Of a stretch of DNA of 64,000 bases, positions 42,870 to 52,062 are shown in pieces. The stretch lies in NCBI RefSeq assembly GCF_000426245.1, contig NZ_AUEZ01000035.1:1-64000 (forward strand). Direction: 5' to 3'. Position 1 is the first letter of the stretch; each line of letters starts with the position of its first letter. The stretch is from Bradyrhizobium sp. Ai1a-2. GTDB taxonomy: Bacteria > Pseudomonadota > Alphaproteobacteria > Rhizobiales > Xanthobacteraceae. The position numbers and the translations under genes are program-made. The notes below the pieces were generated by a model. That model was given only the letters and a program-made list of their open reading frames with translations. It was not told where the DNA came from and made no database searches.

Positions 42870-43079
42870 ATGAGTTTTCAGCTCGTATGCATTGAATGCG
42901 ACAGCATCGGCGTGGTGATTGACGACGGTGAGCTCGCCCCGCCCTCCGCGATTGTCAGATGCAGCCATTGTTCGGCCGCGCGCGGCACGCTCGGCGAATT
43001 GCGCAGCCTGGCGCTATCGGATCGGCGCGATTTGTTCGATGTCGGCGTGGGCGTCGGCACAACGGGTGCGGCCGTCTAG
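42870..43079 (+). CDS. Small zinc-ribbon-like protein, unknown function
   Basis: 69 residues: FQLVCIECDSIGVV and AIVRCSHCSAARGTLGELR place two CxxC pairs 25 residues apart, as in a zinc ribbon. The remainder is short and acidic-to-neutral with no other motif. No clear ribosome site. Short length makes the call moderate. Confidence 0.5.
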   Translation: MSFQLVCIECDSIGVVIDDGELAPPSAIVRCSHCSAARGTLGELRSLALSDRRDLFDVGVGVGTTGAAV

Positions 43080-43204
43080 CTGGGCTGTTTTTGTTTCCGT
43101 GATGAGAAGAACCGCGTCCGTCGCGCCCAGCGTCGTGCGATCGCGATGATGCTGTCCCGATTCGATCTCCCGAATAAGTGACTGTCTCTTAGAAAGACGA
43201 CTGC

Positions 43205-44704
43205 ATGTTTCCAACACCAAAACCGGTGCTCCTCCCGAACACCTATGCTTTCGAATCCGAACCGATGGTGAAGCCGACCGGGTTTCGCGAATATGACGCG
43301 CGCTGGCTGTTCGGCAAGGAAATCAACTTGATGGGCGTGCAGGCGCTGGGCATGGGGCTCGGCGCGCTGATCGCGGAACTCGGCGTCAAGCAGGAGATCG
43401 TCACCGGGCATGATTTCCGCGGCTATTCCGCCTCGATCAAATATGCGTTGATCTCCGGCCTGATGGCCGCAGGCTGCAAGGTGCACGACATCGGGCTCGC
43501 GGTGACGCCGATGGCCTATTTCGCGCAGTTCGATCTCGACGTGCCCTGCGTCGCGATGGTCACGGCCTCCCACAACGACAATGGCTGGACCGGGGTCAAG
43601 ATGGGCGCCAACCGCCCGCTCACCTTCGGGCCCGACGAGATGACGCGGCTCAAGGAGATCGTGCTCGGCGCGAGCTTTGGCAACAAGGCCGGCGGCGCGT
43701 ATCAATTCCACGAGAATTATCCGGCGCGCTACATCGCCGACCTCACCAACCGGGCGAAGCTGAAACGCAAGCTCAAGGTGGTCGCCGCCTGCGGCAACGG
43801 CACCGCCGGCGCGTTCGCGCCGCAGGTCCTGGACGCGATCGGCTGCGAGGTGATCCCGCTCGACACCGAGCTCGACCATACCTTTCCGAAATACAATCCG
43901 AACCCGGAAGACATGGAGATGCTGCACGCGATCCGCGACGCGGTGCTGCAGCACAAGGCCGATGTCGGCCTCGGCTTCGATGGCGACGGCGACCGCTGCG
44001 GCGTGGTCGACAACACCGGCGAGGAGATCTTCGCCGACAAGGTCGGCGTGATGCTGGCGCGCGACATGTCGGCGATCCACAAGGACGCGCAATTCGTGGT
44101 CGACGTGAAATCGACCGGACTGTTCATCACCGATCCGATCCTGCAAAAGCAAGGCGCGAAAACCGCGTACTGGAAGACCGGCCACTCCTACATGAAGCGC
44201 CGCACCAACGAACTCAATGCGCTCGCCGGCTTCGAGAAGTCCGGCCATTTCTTCTTCAACACGCCGTTCGGCCGCGGCTATGACGACGGCCTGGTCTCGG
44301 CGATCGCGATCTGCGAGATGCTCGACCGGGCGCCCGGCAAGTCGATGGCCGACCTGAAGAACGCGTTGCCCAAGACCTGGTCGTCGCCGACGATGTCGCC
44401 GCATTGCGCGGACGAGGCCAAATACGGGATGGTCGACGCCGTGGTGAAGCACTTCGAGGGCTTGCAGAAGCAGGGCGCCAAGATCGGCGGCCAGGCGATC
44501 CGCGATCTCGTCACCGTCAACGGCGTGCGCGTCACGGTCGAGGACGGCAGCTGGGGCCTGGTGCGCGCCTCCTCCAACAAGCCGGAGCTCGTGGTGGTGG
44601 TCGAAAGCCCGGTCAGCGAGCAGCGCATGCGCGACATGTTCGAGACCGTGGATGGCGTGCTGCGCACGCATCCGGAAGTGGGCGAGTACAATCAGAAGAT
44701 CTGA
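43205..44704 (+). CDS. manB: Phosphomannomutase/phosphoglucomutase
   Basis: 499 residues of the alpha-D-phosphohexomutase family. Phosphoserine Ser122 in VTASHNDNGWTGVKMG, metal loop GFDGDGDRCGVVD near 260, sugar-binding ANELNALAGFEKSGHFFF-like segment (GFEKSGHFFFN) and the phosphate-binding C-terminal domain (RASSNKPELVVVVESP). Interconverts hexose 1- and 6-phosphates; supplies mannose-1-P for GDP-mannose, the substrate of gmd downstream, and possibly glucose-1-P. Name chosen for context; exoC or pgm would be equally defensible. Followed by a repeat region. Confidence 0.88.
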   Translation: MFPTPKPVLLPNTYAFESEPMVKPTGFREYDARWLFGKEINLMGVQALGMGLGALIAELGVKQEIVTGHDFRGYSASIKYALISGLMAAGCKVHDIGLAVTPMAYFAQFDLDVPCVAMVTASHNDNGWTGVKMGANRPLTFGPDEMTRLKEIVLGASFGNKAGGAYQFHENYPARYIADLTNRAKLKRKLKVVAACGNGTAGAFAPQVLDAIGCEVIPLDTELDHTFPKYNPNPEDMEMLHAIRDAVLQHKADVGLGFDGDGDRCGVVDNTGEEIFADKVGVMLARDMSAIHKDAQFVVDVKSTGLFITDPILQKQGAKTAYWKTGHSYMKRRTNELNALAGFEKSGHFFFNTPFGRGYDDGLVSAIAICEMLDRAPGKSMADLKNALPKTWSSPTMSPHCADEAKYGMVDAVVKHFEGLQKQGAKIGGQAIRDLVTVNGVRVTVEDGSWGLVRASSNKPELVVVVESPVSEQRMRDMFETVDGVLRTHPEVGEYNQKI

Positions 44705-44730
44705 GGCCAGATCGCGCCGCACTCTCTGTC

Positions 44731-44815
44731 GTCATACCCCGCGCAGGCGGGGTATCCAGTACGCCGCGGCCTCTCCATCGAAAACGAACGCCTGTCATCG
44801 CCCGGTCGATGACAG
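44731..44815. repeat. Two hairpins after manB (dispersed repeat)
   Basis: ATACCCCGC (44734-44742) pairs with GCGGGGTAT (44747-44755), and CTGTCATCG (44792-44800) with CGATGACAG (44807-44815). The first is a common Bradyrhizobium palindrome. Likely terminator for manB. From 44816 to 45129 I see no gene; the galE promoter should lie there. Confidence 0.65.
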
Positions 44816-45129
44816 TGGCGTGGTTTACGCCGCCACTCGGTTGCAATCGGCTACTTTCTCGGGCATGAACCGCCTGTGATATAGTGTGGCATTCGTGTCG
44901 ACCGCGTGCGTTGTCGCAGCATTGTCATCACGTTTGCTGGAGACGCCGCCTCACCTCCTGGCAAAGTCGGCCGGAGCAGGCCTCGATCAAATTTTCTCCG
45001 ATCGATCTTGACAGCACGGCTTCTATCCCGCTGTCTACCCCTCGCATCACACGTTTGCTTTCAACAACTCTGGATTGTGGTGACTGTTTGCGCAGCGGAC
45101 AGCTCCTTGAGAACCCAATCTGGCGGAGA

Positions 45130-46140
45130 ATGACGATGATCCTTGTGACCGGTGGGGCCGGCTATATCGGTTCGCATGCTTGTGTGGCCCTGCTGGCTGC
45201 GGGCGAAGAGGTCGTCGTATTTGATAACTTCTCCAACAGCAGTCCGATTGCCCTGCAGCGCGTGCAGCAGATTTGCGGCAAATCGCTGATTGCCGTTGAA
45301 GGCGATATTCGCGACGAACGCGCGATCGAGCAGGTATTGACGCAATACAACTGCAGGGCGGTCATGCATTTTGCCGGGCTGAAATCCGTTCAGGACTCCG
45401 TTGCCCAACCGCTCGAATATTACGATCAGAACGTCATTGGATCGCACCGGCTGCTTCGGGCGATGCAACGGTCGGGCGTCAAGACCATCGTGTTCAGTTC
45501 ATCGGCCACCGTTTATGGTACCCCGAAATTCTTGCCCTATACCGAGGACCATCCCCTCAATCCCGTGAACCCCTATGGCCGGACCAAGCTCATCATCGAA
45601 GACATGCTCCGCGACCAATATATCAGCGACCCGAGCTGGGGGATCGCCATATTGCGCTACTTCAATCCGGTCGGAGCGCACGAGAGCGGCTTGATCGGCG
45701 AGGATCCCCGGGGCGTCCCCAACAATCTGGTCCCCTTCGTGGCTCAGGTCGCAATCGGGCGACGCGAGCGATTGAACATATGGGGCGCCGACTACGACAC
45801 GCCTGATGGAACGGGCGTTCGCGACTACATCCATGTCATGGACCTGGCGCTCGGACACCTGTCCGCGCTGAAGGCATTGGACGCCCCCAAATGCTTCTCG
45901 GTAAATCTGGGAACGGGTACCGGCAGCAGCGTATTCGAAGTCGTTCGCGCCTTTGAAAAGGCGTGTGGCCGGCCCATCCCATATGACATCAAGCCGCGCC
46001 GGGCGGGTGACATCGATGCCTACTACGCCGCCACGGAAACCGAATCCCAACTGATCGGATGGAAAGCGGCCAGATCGCTTGAGACGATGTGCGCAGATCA
46101 TTGGCGCTGGCAGAGCAATAATCCCAACGGATATTGCTGA
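45130..46140 (+). CDS. galE: UDP-glucose 4-epimerase
   Basis: 336 residues from the ATG at 45130; the ATG at 45136 has the better spacing from GGAG (45125-45128). Extended SDR fold: ILVTGGAGYIGSHACVALL binds NAD, HFAGLKSVQDSV, FSSSATVYG and the catalytic YGRTK motif (NPYGRTKLIIEDM), then the GalE-specific ILRYFNPVGAHESGLIGEDP and GTGVRDYIHVMDLA. Makes UDP-galactose for polysaccharide. Stands alone; the open frame extends upstream to 44884 without family similarity. Confidence 0.92.
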   Translation: MTMILVTGGAGYIGSHACVALLAAGEEVVVFDNFSNSSPIALQRVQQICGKSLIAVEGDIRDERAIEQVLTQYNCRAVMHFAGLKSVQDSVAQPLEYYDQNVIGSHRLLRAMQRSGVKTIVFSSSATVYGTPKFLPYTEDHPLNPVNPYGRTKLIIEDMLRDQYISDPSWGIAILRYFNPVGAHESGLIGEDPRGVPNNLVPFVAQVAIGRRERLNIWGADYDTPDGTGVRDYIHVMDLALGHLSALKALDAPKCFSVNLGTGTGSSVFEVVRAFEKACGRPIPYDIKPRRAGDIDAYYAATETESQLIGWKAARSLETMCADHWRWQSNNPNGYC

Positions 46141-46405
46141 TCGTGGCCACTGAAAGCACTGTCGTCACCTGCGGCGATATCGTGCTTATCGCTGAGGCCG
46201 CGATCAAAGATCGGTGCCGATTCTCATTGCGCGCAGCGCCGCCTTTTCAGGCAGAGCGCTGCACGACGTGGTACCTTTTTCCAAAGGACACACTTCCCGA
46301 TTAATCCTATTGGTCGATCGCGCGACTTGATCCGCCGGAATGTCTGTTCTGGCAGAGTTATTGCGTTATGAAACGGGGCTGAAATTTCAGTACGGGGCTT
46401 TATCA

Positions 46406-47497
46406 ATGACGAAGAAACGGGCTTTGATCACCGGCGTTACCGGTCAGGACGGCGCCTATCTGGCAGAATTGCTCCTGCAAAAAGGATACGAGGTCCACGG
46501 CATCAAGCGCCGCGCTTCGCTCTTCAATACCGATAGAATTGACCATATCTACCTCGATCCGCACGAGGCCGATCCGCCATTCCGTTTGCACTATGGCGAC
46601 CTGACGGACTCGTCCAGTCTGGTCCGCATCGTCGGCCAGGTGCAGCCGGACGAGATCTACAATCTCGCGGCGCAGAGCCATGTGGCAGTTTCATTCGAGG
46701 AACCGGAATACACCGCAAATTCCGACGCCCTCGGTACGCTGCGCCTGCTCGAGGCCATCCGCATTGTCGGACTGGAGAACAAGACACGCTTCTACCAAGC
46801 CTCGACTTCCGAACTGTATGGGCTTGTGCAGGAAATCCCGCAGAAGGAGACCACGCCCTTTTACCCCCGTTCGCCCTACGCCGTCGCCAAGCTTTATGCC
46901 TACTGGATCACGGTCAACTACCGTGAAGCCTATGGAATCTATGCGTGCAACGGTATCCTGTTCAATCACGAGTCCCCGGTCCGCGGCGAGACATTCGTGA
47001 CGCGCAAGATCACGCGGGCGCTGGCGCGGATCCATCTCGGGCTGCAGGACCGCCTTTACCTCGGCAACCTGGACGCGCTACGCGACTGGGGACATGCGCG
47101 CGACTATGTCGAGATGCAGTGGATGATGCTGCAGCAGGACAAGCCGGAAGACTTCGTGATCGCCACCGGCAAACAGTATTCGGTGAGGGATTTCGTCAAC
47201 CATGCGGCCGCCGAGATCGGAATAAAGGTTCGATGGGAAGGCAGCGCGGTTCGCGAGAAAGGCTATGACGACGCGACCGGCAAATGCATCGTTTCGGTGG
47301 ATCCCCGCTATTTCCGGCCATCGGAAGTCGCGACCCTGCTCGGCGACCCGTCCAAGGCAAAGCAGAAGCTTGGCTGGGAGCCGAAGACCTCGTTCGAGGC
47401 GCTGGTCAAGGAAATGATGCAGGAAGATCTAGAATCGGCCAAGCGGGACGAACTGATCAAGCAGCACGGCTTCCGCTACTACGCGAGGCACGAATAA
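46406..47497 (+). CDS. gmd: GDP-mannose 4,6-dehydratase
   Basis: 363 residues from the ATG at 46406. SDR motifs GVTGQDGAYLAELLL, YNLAAQSHVAVSFE, YQASTSELYG and the catalytic YxxxK in SPYAVAKLYAYW, plus FNHESPVRGETFVTRKI and DWGHARDYVEMQW typical of Gmd. Converts GDP-mannose to GDP-4-keto-6-deoxymannose, completed to GDP-L-fucose by fcl at 49091. The two genes are separated by wcaI on the opposite strand rather than adjacent. Confidence 0.95.
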   Translation: MTKKRALITGVTGQDGAYLAELLLQKGYEVHGIKRRASLFNTDRIDHIYLDPHEADPPFRLHYGDLTDSSSLVRIVGQVQPDEIYNLAAQSHVAVSFEEPEYTANSDALGTLRLLEAIRIVGLENKTRFYQASTSELYGLVQEIPQKETTPFYPRSPYAVAKLYAYWITVNYREAYGIYACNGILFNHESPVRGETFVTRKITRALARIHLGLQDRLYLGNLDALRDWGHARDYVEMQWMMLQQDKPEDFVIATGKQYSVRDFVNHAAAEIGIKVRWEGSAVREKGYDDATGKCIVSVDPRYFRPSEVATLLGDPSKAKQKLGWEPKTSFEALVKEMMQEDLESAKRDELIKQHGFRYYARHE

Positions 47498-47631
47498 GGC
47501 GCGGGCCGCCGAGCGGGGACCGCTTGTGGCGATTGCTCGAGCGCATTGGTCATCCAACCGCTCGAGCGTTTGACCACCCTGGAGCGTGATGATTTTTCTT
47601 CGAATCATCATCCAGCTCTATCGTTTTGTTT

Positions 47632-47705
47632 GAGCATGATCTCCGCGCACGCGCCTCGCGTTTGTCGCGAGGGAAAACCGGTTTCCACTTTTCCGGATCA
47701 TGCTC
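47632..47705. repeat. GAGCATGATC dispersed repeat, copy 4
   Basis: GAGCATGATC (47632-47641) and GATCATGCTC (47696-47705) are inverted ends. The inner part carries CGCG arms and AAACCGGTTTCCACTTTTCC. It touches the wcaI stop and lies 134 bases after gmd, so it probably ends both transcripts. A related half element, GTGATGATTTTTCTTCGAAT, sits just before it. Confidence 0.8.
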
Positions 47706-49024
47706 TATTTGCCTGTCAGGCGCACCTGCTCCTTGACGGGAAGCAACAGCGCTTCCGGCTGGAGCTGTGTCCCACCACTGCTGTGCGGCCTGCCGCTATC
47801 ATCATCGATGGCGAGCATCTCCCTCAGCCATTGATGGATGATGCTTTCCCTGTTCCAACGTTCAAGCGCGCGCGTCCTGCCCTGCTTGCCGAGGACATTT
47901 CGAAGCGGTTCATCTTCGCCGAGCGTTCGGACAGCTTCGGCCAGCGCATTCGCATCACCTGGTGGGACAACCAAACCGGCGCCTTCCACTTCATCGGCCA
48001 GCCCGGTGCCCGATCCCGCCATAGCGATCACCGGCCGCCCGGACGAGAAGATGGCTCCGAGCTTCGAGGGCAGGACGAGATCTGCCGCCTCCGCCCGCTG
48101 CGGAATCAGGTGAATATCCGCGGTCGCCATCAACGCGGCAAAACGATCATTGGGCTGCAAGCCAAGGAAATGAACGTTGCCGCGCCCCCGCGACATCTCC
48201 ACGAGCTTTGGCTTGTGAGGTCCCTCTCCGGCGAGAATAAAATGCACGTTGGGGTGGCTTGCTTCGAGAGCGGACGCCGCCTCCACGACGAGGTCGAGCC
48301 CCTGCTTGTTCGACATCGTCCCAGAGTAGAGGGCGACGACGTCGTCTTCCCCGATCTTGAGTTCAGTCCGGAAATTGACCGTTGCCGGACCTGGAGTGAT
48401 TGCGCCGGTGTCGATCCAGTTTCGAACCTCCCTCACCTTCTCCGGCGGAATCCCCTTGTCTTTGAGACGTCGCGACATCTGCGGTGAGATCGTGGAGACG
48501 CGGTCGAAAGATTTCAGGATCCTCGCTTCCGCGCGCAGCATCAGCCGACGGAGCCTTTGGTTCTGCAGGAGGCCGAGATCAAAGGCCGCATCCACTTCAA
48601 AGTCCTGCACATGTAGCCAGGACTTCGTCCCGGTCAGGCGCGCGGCGACGGCAACGAAAGCCGCGGATGTCAGCGATGGAGCCACCGAAAGCATGATGTC
48701 GGGTCGCCACGAGAGCGCCGTCCGCACCAGAGGGATCGCGCTCGCCAACGCAAAAGAGGCGTGGTGAACGAGCCGCTTGGCTCCCGATGGGCGGGCAGGC
48801 ACGTAGATTGGCGTACGGATCACCTGCACGCCATTCAGCTTTCTGGACCGGAAGTACCAGGATCTGAAGCCCCGGGGAATTCGCCACGCTGGATAGTACG
48901 GCGGTGCAGTGATCACTCGGACGTCGTGGCCTTCGGCCACAAGACTTTCGCAGAGCTCAGTGTTGTATTTCGCGACGCCGACGAGATCGGGCGCGTAGTT
49001 GATGCCCACCAGAAGTATTCGCAT
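47705..49024 (-). CDS. wcaI: WcaI-like glycosyltransferase (GT4)
   Basis: 439 residues from the ATG at 49024 (MRILLVGINYAPDLVGVAKY). GT4 two-Rossmann fold: VRVITAPPYYPAWRIP and SWLHVQDFEVDAAFDLG are characteristic of WcaI; the C-terminal half has VALYSGTMSNKQGLDLVVEAA and the E-x7-E-like donor region PQRAEAADLVLPSKLGAIFSSGRPVIA. In colanic acid synthesis WcaI transfers fucose, which suits the neighbouring gmd and fcl. Downstream of fcl on the same strand, 66 bases away, so likely in one operon. Confidence 0.88.
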   Translation of the reverse strand: MRILLVGINYAPDLVGVAKYNTELCESLVAEGHDVRVITAPPYYPAWRIPRGFRSWYFRSRKLNGVQVIRTPIYVPARPSGAKRLVHHASFALASAIPLVRTALSWRPDIMLSVAPSLTSAAFVAVAARLTGTKSWLHVQDFEVDAAFDLGLLQNQRLRRLMLRAEARILKSFDRVSTISPQMSRRLKDKGIPPEKVREVRNWIDTGAITPGPATVNFRTELKIGEDDVVALYSGTMSNKQGLDLVVEAASALEASHPNVHFILAGEGPHKPKLVEMSRGRGNVHFLGLQPNDRFAALMATADIHLIPQRAEAADLVLPSKLGAIFSSGRPVIAMAGSGTGLADEVEGAGLVVPPGDANALAEAVRTLGEDEPLRNVLGKQGRTRALERWNRESIIHQWLREMLAIDDDSGRPHSSGGTQLQPEALLLPVKEQVRLTGK

Positions 49025-49090
49025 TCCAATGCAGACCAATTAAAGATGTTAAGTCTTTTTAGTTTTCTTAAGCGAGATGCTCGCTTCCGT

Positions 49091-50071
49091 TCAGTCTGAC
49101 GCACTTGGACTAAGCTCGAGGTTGCGGCCGTATCCCCGGAGAAAATCGGCATAGGCAGCGGCGAGGCCGGCACGCATCGAAATCTGCGGGCGCCAGCCGA
49201 GTTCGCGGATGCGCGAGCTATCGAGGAGCTTGCGCGGCGTGCCGTCGGGCTTGCTGACGTCGAAGACGAACTTGCCTTGATAACCGACGACTTCGGCGAC
49301 AAGGGTCGCGAAGTCGGCGATCGAAAGTTCGTCGCCGCTGCCGACATTGATCGGCATGTCCTGCGAATACCGTTTCAGGAGAAACGCGCAGGCATCCGCC
49401 AGATCATCGACGTTGAGGAATTCGCGGAGCGGCGTGCCAGTGCCCCACACCGTGACCGTCGGCGCTCCCGCAAGCTTGGCTTCTTGAAAGCGACGGATCA
49501 GCGCCGCAGGAACGTGGCTGTGATCCGGATGATAGTTGTCGCCCTTGCCATAGAGATTGGTGGGCATGGCCGAGATGAAGTCGTCGCCGAATTGACGACG
49601 ATAGGCCTGGCACATCTTCAGACCGGCGATCTTGGCGATCGCGTACCACTCGTTGGTGGGCTCAAGCGGGCCCGTCAGCAGTTGGTCTTCGCTGATCGGC
49701 TGCGCTGCATGCTTGGGATAGATGCATGAAGACCCCAGGAACAGCAGGCGCTGAACCCCGATCGCGTGACTGGCGCGGACCACGTTCAATTCAACCGAGA
49801 GATTGTCGCAGAGAAAGTCGACCGGGAAATTGTTGTTGGCGCCGATACCCCCGACCTTTGCGGCGGCGTGCACCACGACCTCAGGCCGGTTTGCTTCAAA
49901 CCAGCGAAGCGTCGCCTCTTCCCTGGCGAGATCGAGCGTGCTTCGGTCTGCCGTCAGAATAGTGCAACTCTCGGTTGAAAGCCGACGTACGATCGCTGAG
50001 CCGACCATACCTCGGTGTCCTGCGACAAAGATTCGTTTGCCTGCAAGATCGTAATGAAAAGGCGCCATCAT
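49091..50071 (-). CDS. fcl: GDP-L-fucose synthase
   Basis: 326 residues from the first of two adjacent ATGs (50071/50068). Rossmann motif FVAGHRGMVGSAIVRRL, FLGSSCIYPKHAAQPI, catalytic YxxxK in WYAIAKIAGLKMC, then FISAMPTNLYGKGDNYHPDHSHV and PLREFLNVDDLADA, all diagnostic for Fcl (WcaG). Epimerises and reduces the Gmd product to GDP-L-fucose using NADPH. First gene of an fcl-wcaI operon. Confidence 0.95.
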   Translation of the reverse strand: MMAPFHYDLAGKRIFVAGHRGMVGSAIVRRLSTESCTILTADRSTLDLAREEATLRWFEANRPEVVVHAAAKVGGIGANNNFPVDFLCDNLSVELNVVRASHAIGVQRLLFLGSSCIYPKHAAQPISEDQLLTGPLEPTNEWYAIAKIAGLKMCQAYRRQFGDDFISAMPTNLYGKGDNYHPDHSHVPAALIRRFQEAKLAGAPTVTVWGTGTPLREFLNVDDLADACAFLLKRYSQDMPINVGSGDELSIADFATLVAEVVGYQGKFVFDVSKPDGTPRKLLDSSRIRELGWRPQISMRAGLAAAYADFLRGYGRNLELSPSASD

Positions 50072-50331
50072 GCGCCCCCTTCCGCGTGCCCCGCGCGGAA
50101 AAACAGACAATGAAAACTCATTTCAAAAAATGCCCAACCCGCACTGCGCGCTTGCAGCCCCAAGCGCGAGAACTTGCTAACACAAGCTTCAGCATCAGAC
50201 AGCCCCACGCCCAAGGTCACCATAGTTCATGGTGAAGACAGAGAGCCGCACAAAGTTGCGTCAACACACGGCGCAAGAAGGCAGCAGCGACTTAAGCTAC
50301 TGCGCCGGTGAATCCAGCTTTGTGCGGTGCT

Positions 50332-50604
50332 CTAGTACGCGCGCCGAAGAACTGTCGTGCCGGGAGTTACGCAGACACGATCCCAATACCATCCGTACGG
50401 CGTTTCAACGCGGACGCGCGGACAACGACGCCACGGCACGTAGTGGTGAGGATAAGGTTGTCCCCAGAAGGTAACGGCCTGCACGCCATTGTCTGCTCGA
50501 AGCATGGCTGCCGTTGCCGGCATCTGAACAGCGGCCGTGGCCGAACTTGCCATGAGGGCGACGCCAAACGTCAACCCAATAACCCCAGCGAATGTCTTGA
50601 GCAT
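50332..50604 (-). CDS. Small secreted protein of unknown function
   Basis: 90 residues from the ATG at 50604 (signal peptide MLKTFAGVIGLTFGVALMAS, cleavage after SATA). Mature part ends QPYPHHYVPWRRCPRVRVETPYGWYWDRVCV, with two cysteines probably forming a disulfide and many aromatic residues. This aromatic, Cys-poor pattern recurs in small exported proteins of Bradyrhizobium. An ATG at 50631 is in frame but gives a poorer signal peptide. No function inferred. Confidence 0.6.
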   Translation of the reverse strand: MLKTFAGVIGLTFGVALMASSATAAVQMPATAAMLRADNGVQAVTFWGQPYPHHYVPWRRCPRVRVETPYGWYWDRVCVTPGTTVLRRAY

Positions 50605-50785
50605 CAAAACCCCCTTGCCCCAACGGCGCATCCCGAAGCCCGCCGTCGCCGACGGTTACAGGGAAGCGAGAAATCGCAGAAAATAAAGCCCCAACAGCTT
50701 TAAGTTTATCAACGCCAGGAAACGAGCGCAACTTGACCACGACGATCCGCGCGTCGCTGTGCTTTATCGGCATCGGTTGCGGTGT

Positions 50786-51877
50786 TCAGGGATTGCCGGG
50801 CCACGCCCCTGGGCCTTCAAGATCGGGCGAGCGGCGGTAGACGTCGCGAACGAAGCCGTAATTTACCGCTTGCGGCAGCGGCACCGTCTCCTCGCCAAGC
50901 TTTGCGAACATCAAAATGTCACGCAACGTTCGCCAGCGGCTTTCGTCATATTCCGCGATTCGCATCCCTGTCGGTGAGACGAGGTCGCGCTGTTGCTGAA
51001 GATCGAAGGTAACGCGGTCCGCTCGCAGGCCGGCGCGATCGAATCCCACGATCAACGGCACGCTGCGTGCATAATCACCATAGGCGAGCTGCCAACCGCG
51101 GATGATGGCTCGCAATGCCTGGCCGACGATGGAGGGGCGATCGTGCACGAGATCGGAGCTCGCAAAATAGATCTGGCCCGGCACGTGGATGGCGTATTCC
51201 TGCGGCCTGATCATGTTGACGCGGGGCATCCCGGTGTCGGTAGGCATTGGCCGCGCGCCGATGTCCGTGATGATGGCGTCGACCTCGCCTGCGCGCAGCG
51301 CCTCCAGATTGTCGCGGTCGGCGACCTTGGTGATCTGGCTTCGCGGCAGGCCGAGCTGCGCCATCATCGCGTCGAAGATCACCTCGCCCTCGCCTCCCCT
51401 GAGGACGCCGACCCGCTTGCCGACGAGGTCGGCCGGGCGCCGCAAGCCGGAGCTCTCGAGCGTCAGGATCACGACGGAGGTATCGAGGAAGCTGGCGGCG
51501 AATGCCACAACGGGCACGCCGCGCCAGGCCGCCAGCAGGAACTTCTGCCCGGTTGTCACACCGATGGCATGCTCGCGTGCGACCATCTCGACAAAATCCG
51601 CGGAGGCTTTCTCCGCGACCGTGATCGTATGACCATCCTGGGCGAACAATCCCTGCTGCTGCGCGAGCATCTCGCCGGCGAAGCGCGCACCGAAGCGGCC
51701 GTCGAGGAAGATCCTTGTCTCATTGCGTGCAGGCGCAGGCTTCCGCGCAGGAGCAACGTCGTCGCGCTTGAACGCCAGATAGGCGGCGCTGACGATGGCG
51801 AGCGCAGCGACCGCCAGCCAAGCCAGCCGATAGCTGCGCCGCGTCGCTTTGCGCGAGCGCCGGGACGTGCTGCTCAA
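50786..51877 (-). CDS. Membrane-anchored NMT1/THI5-like solute-binding protein
   Basis: 363 residues from the TTG at 51877, which has GGAG 7 bases upstream; the frame has no suitable ATG near. A membrane anchor (about 19-35, LAWLAVAALAIVSAAYLAF) precedes an SsuA/THI5-type periplasmic-binding domain (FGARFAGEMLAQQQGLFAQDG, DTSVVILTLESSGLRRPADLVGKRVGV, ALRAGEVDAIITDI). Such proteins normally feed an ABC importer for sulfonates, nitrate or pyrimidine precursors, but no permease or ATPase is here. It is anchored rather than free, so may act as a sensor. Divergent from the sugar transferase gene. Confidence 0.7.
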   Translation of the reverse strand: MSSTSRRSRKATRRSYRLAWLAVAALAIVSAAYLAFKRDDVAPARKPAPARNETRIFLDGRFGARFAGEMLAQQQGLFAQDGHTITVAEKASADFVEMVAREHAIGVTTGQKFLLAAWRGVPVVAFAASFLDTSVVILTLESSGLRRPADLVGKRVGVLRGGEGEVIFDAMMAQLGLPRSQITKVADRDNLEALRAGEVDAIITDIGARPMPTDTGMPRVNMIRPQEYAIHVPGQIYFASSDLVHDRPSIVGQALRAIIRGWQLAYGDYARSVPLIVGFDRAGLRADRVTFDLQQQRDLVSPTGMRIAEYDESRWRTLRDILMFAKLGEETVPLPQAVNYGFVRDVYRRSPDLEGPGAWPGNP

Positions 51878-52062
51878 TGAGAAACTCCACGAGATATTCG
51901 CAAGGCGCGCAGGGGTGAGATGCAAATGGGATACAATGCCAGCATATTGAGTAAGGTTACTGTTCGGTATCCCTTGTTTTCGTTTCCGTTTGGATTGATA
52001 CGCTGAGGCCCGGCTGAGCAAGTATTTTCATCGATTTTGTTTTGGCTGGCGGATATTTTTTC

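Noticed and set aside
43076..44722. Minus-strand frame opposite the hexose-phosphate mutase
   Set aside because: Antisense shadow; the plus strand has full catalytic motifs.
44884..45129. N-terminal extension of galE
   Set aside because: The family starts at the NAD-binding strand, and GGAG precedes the later ATG codons.
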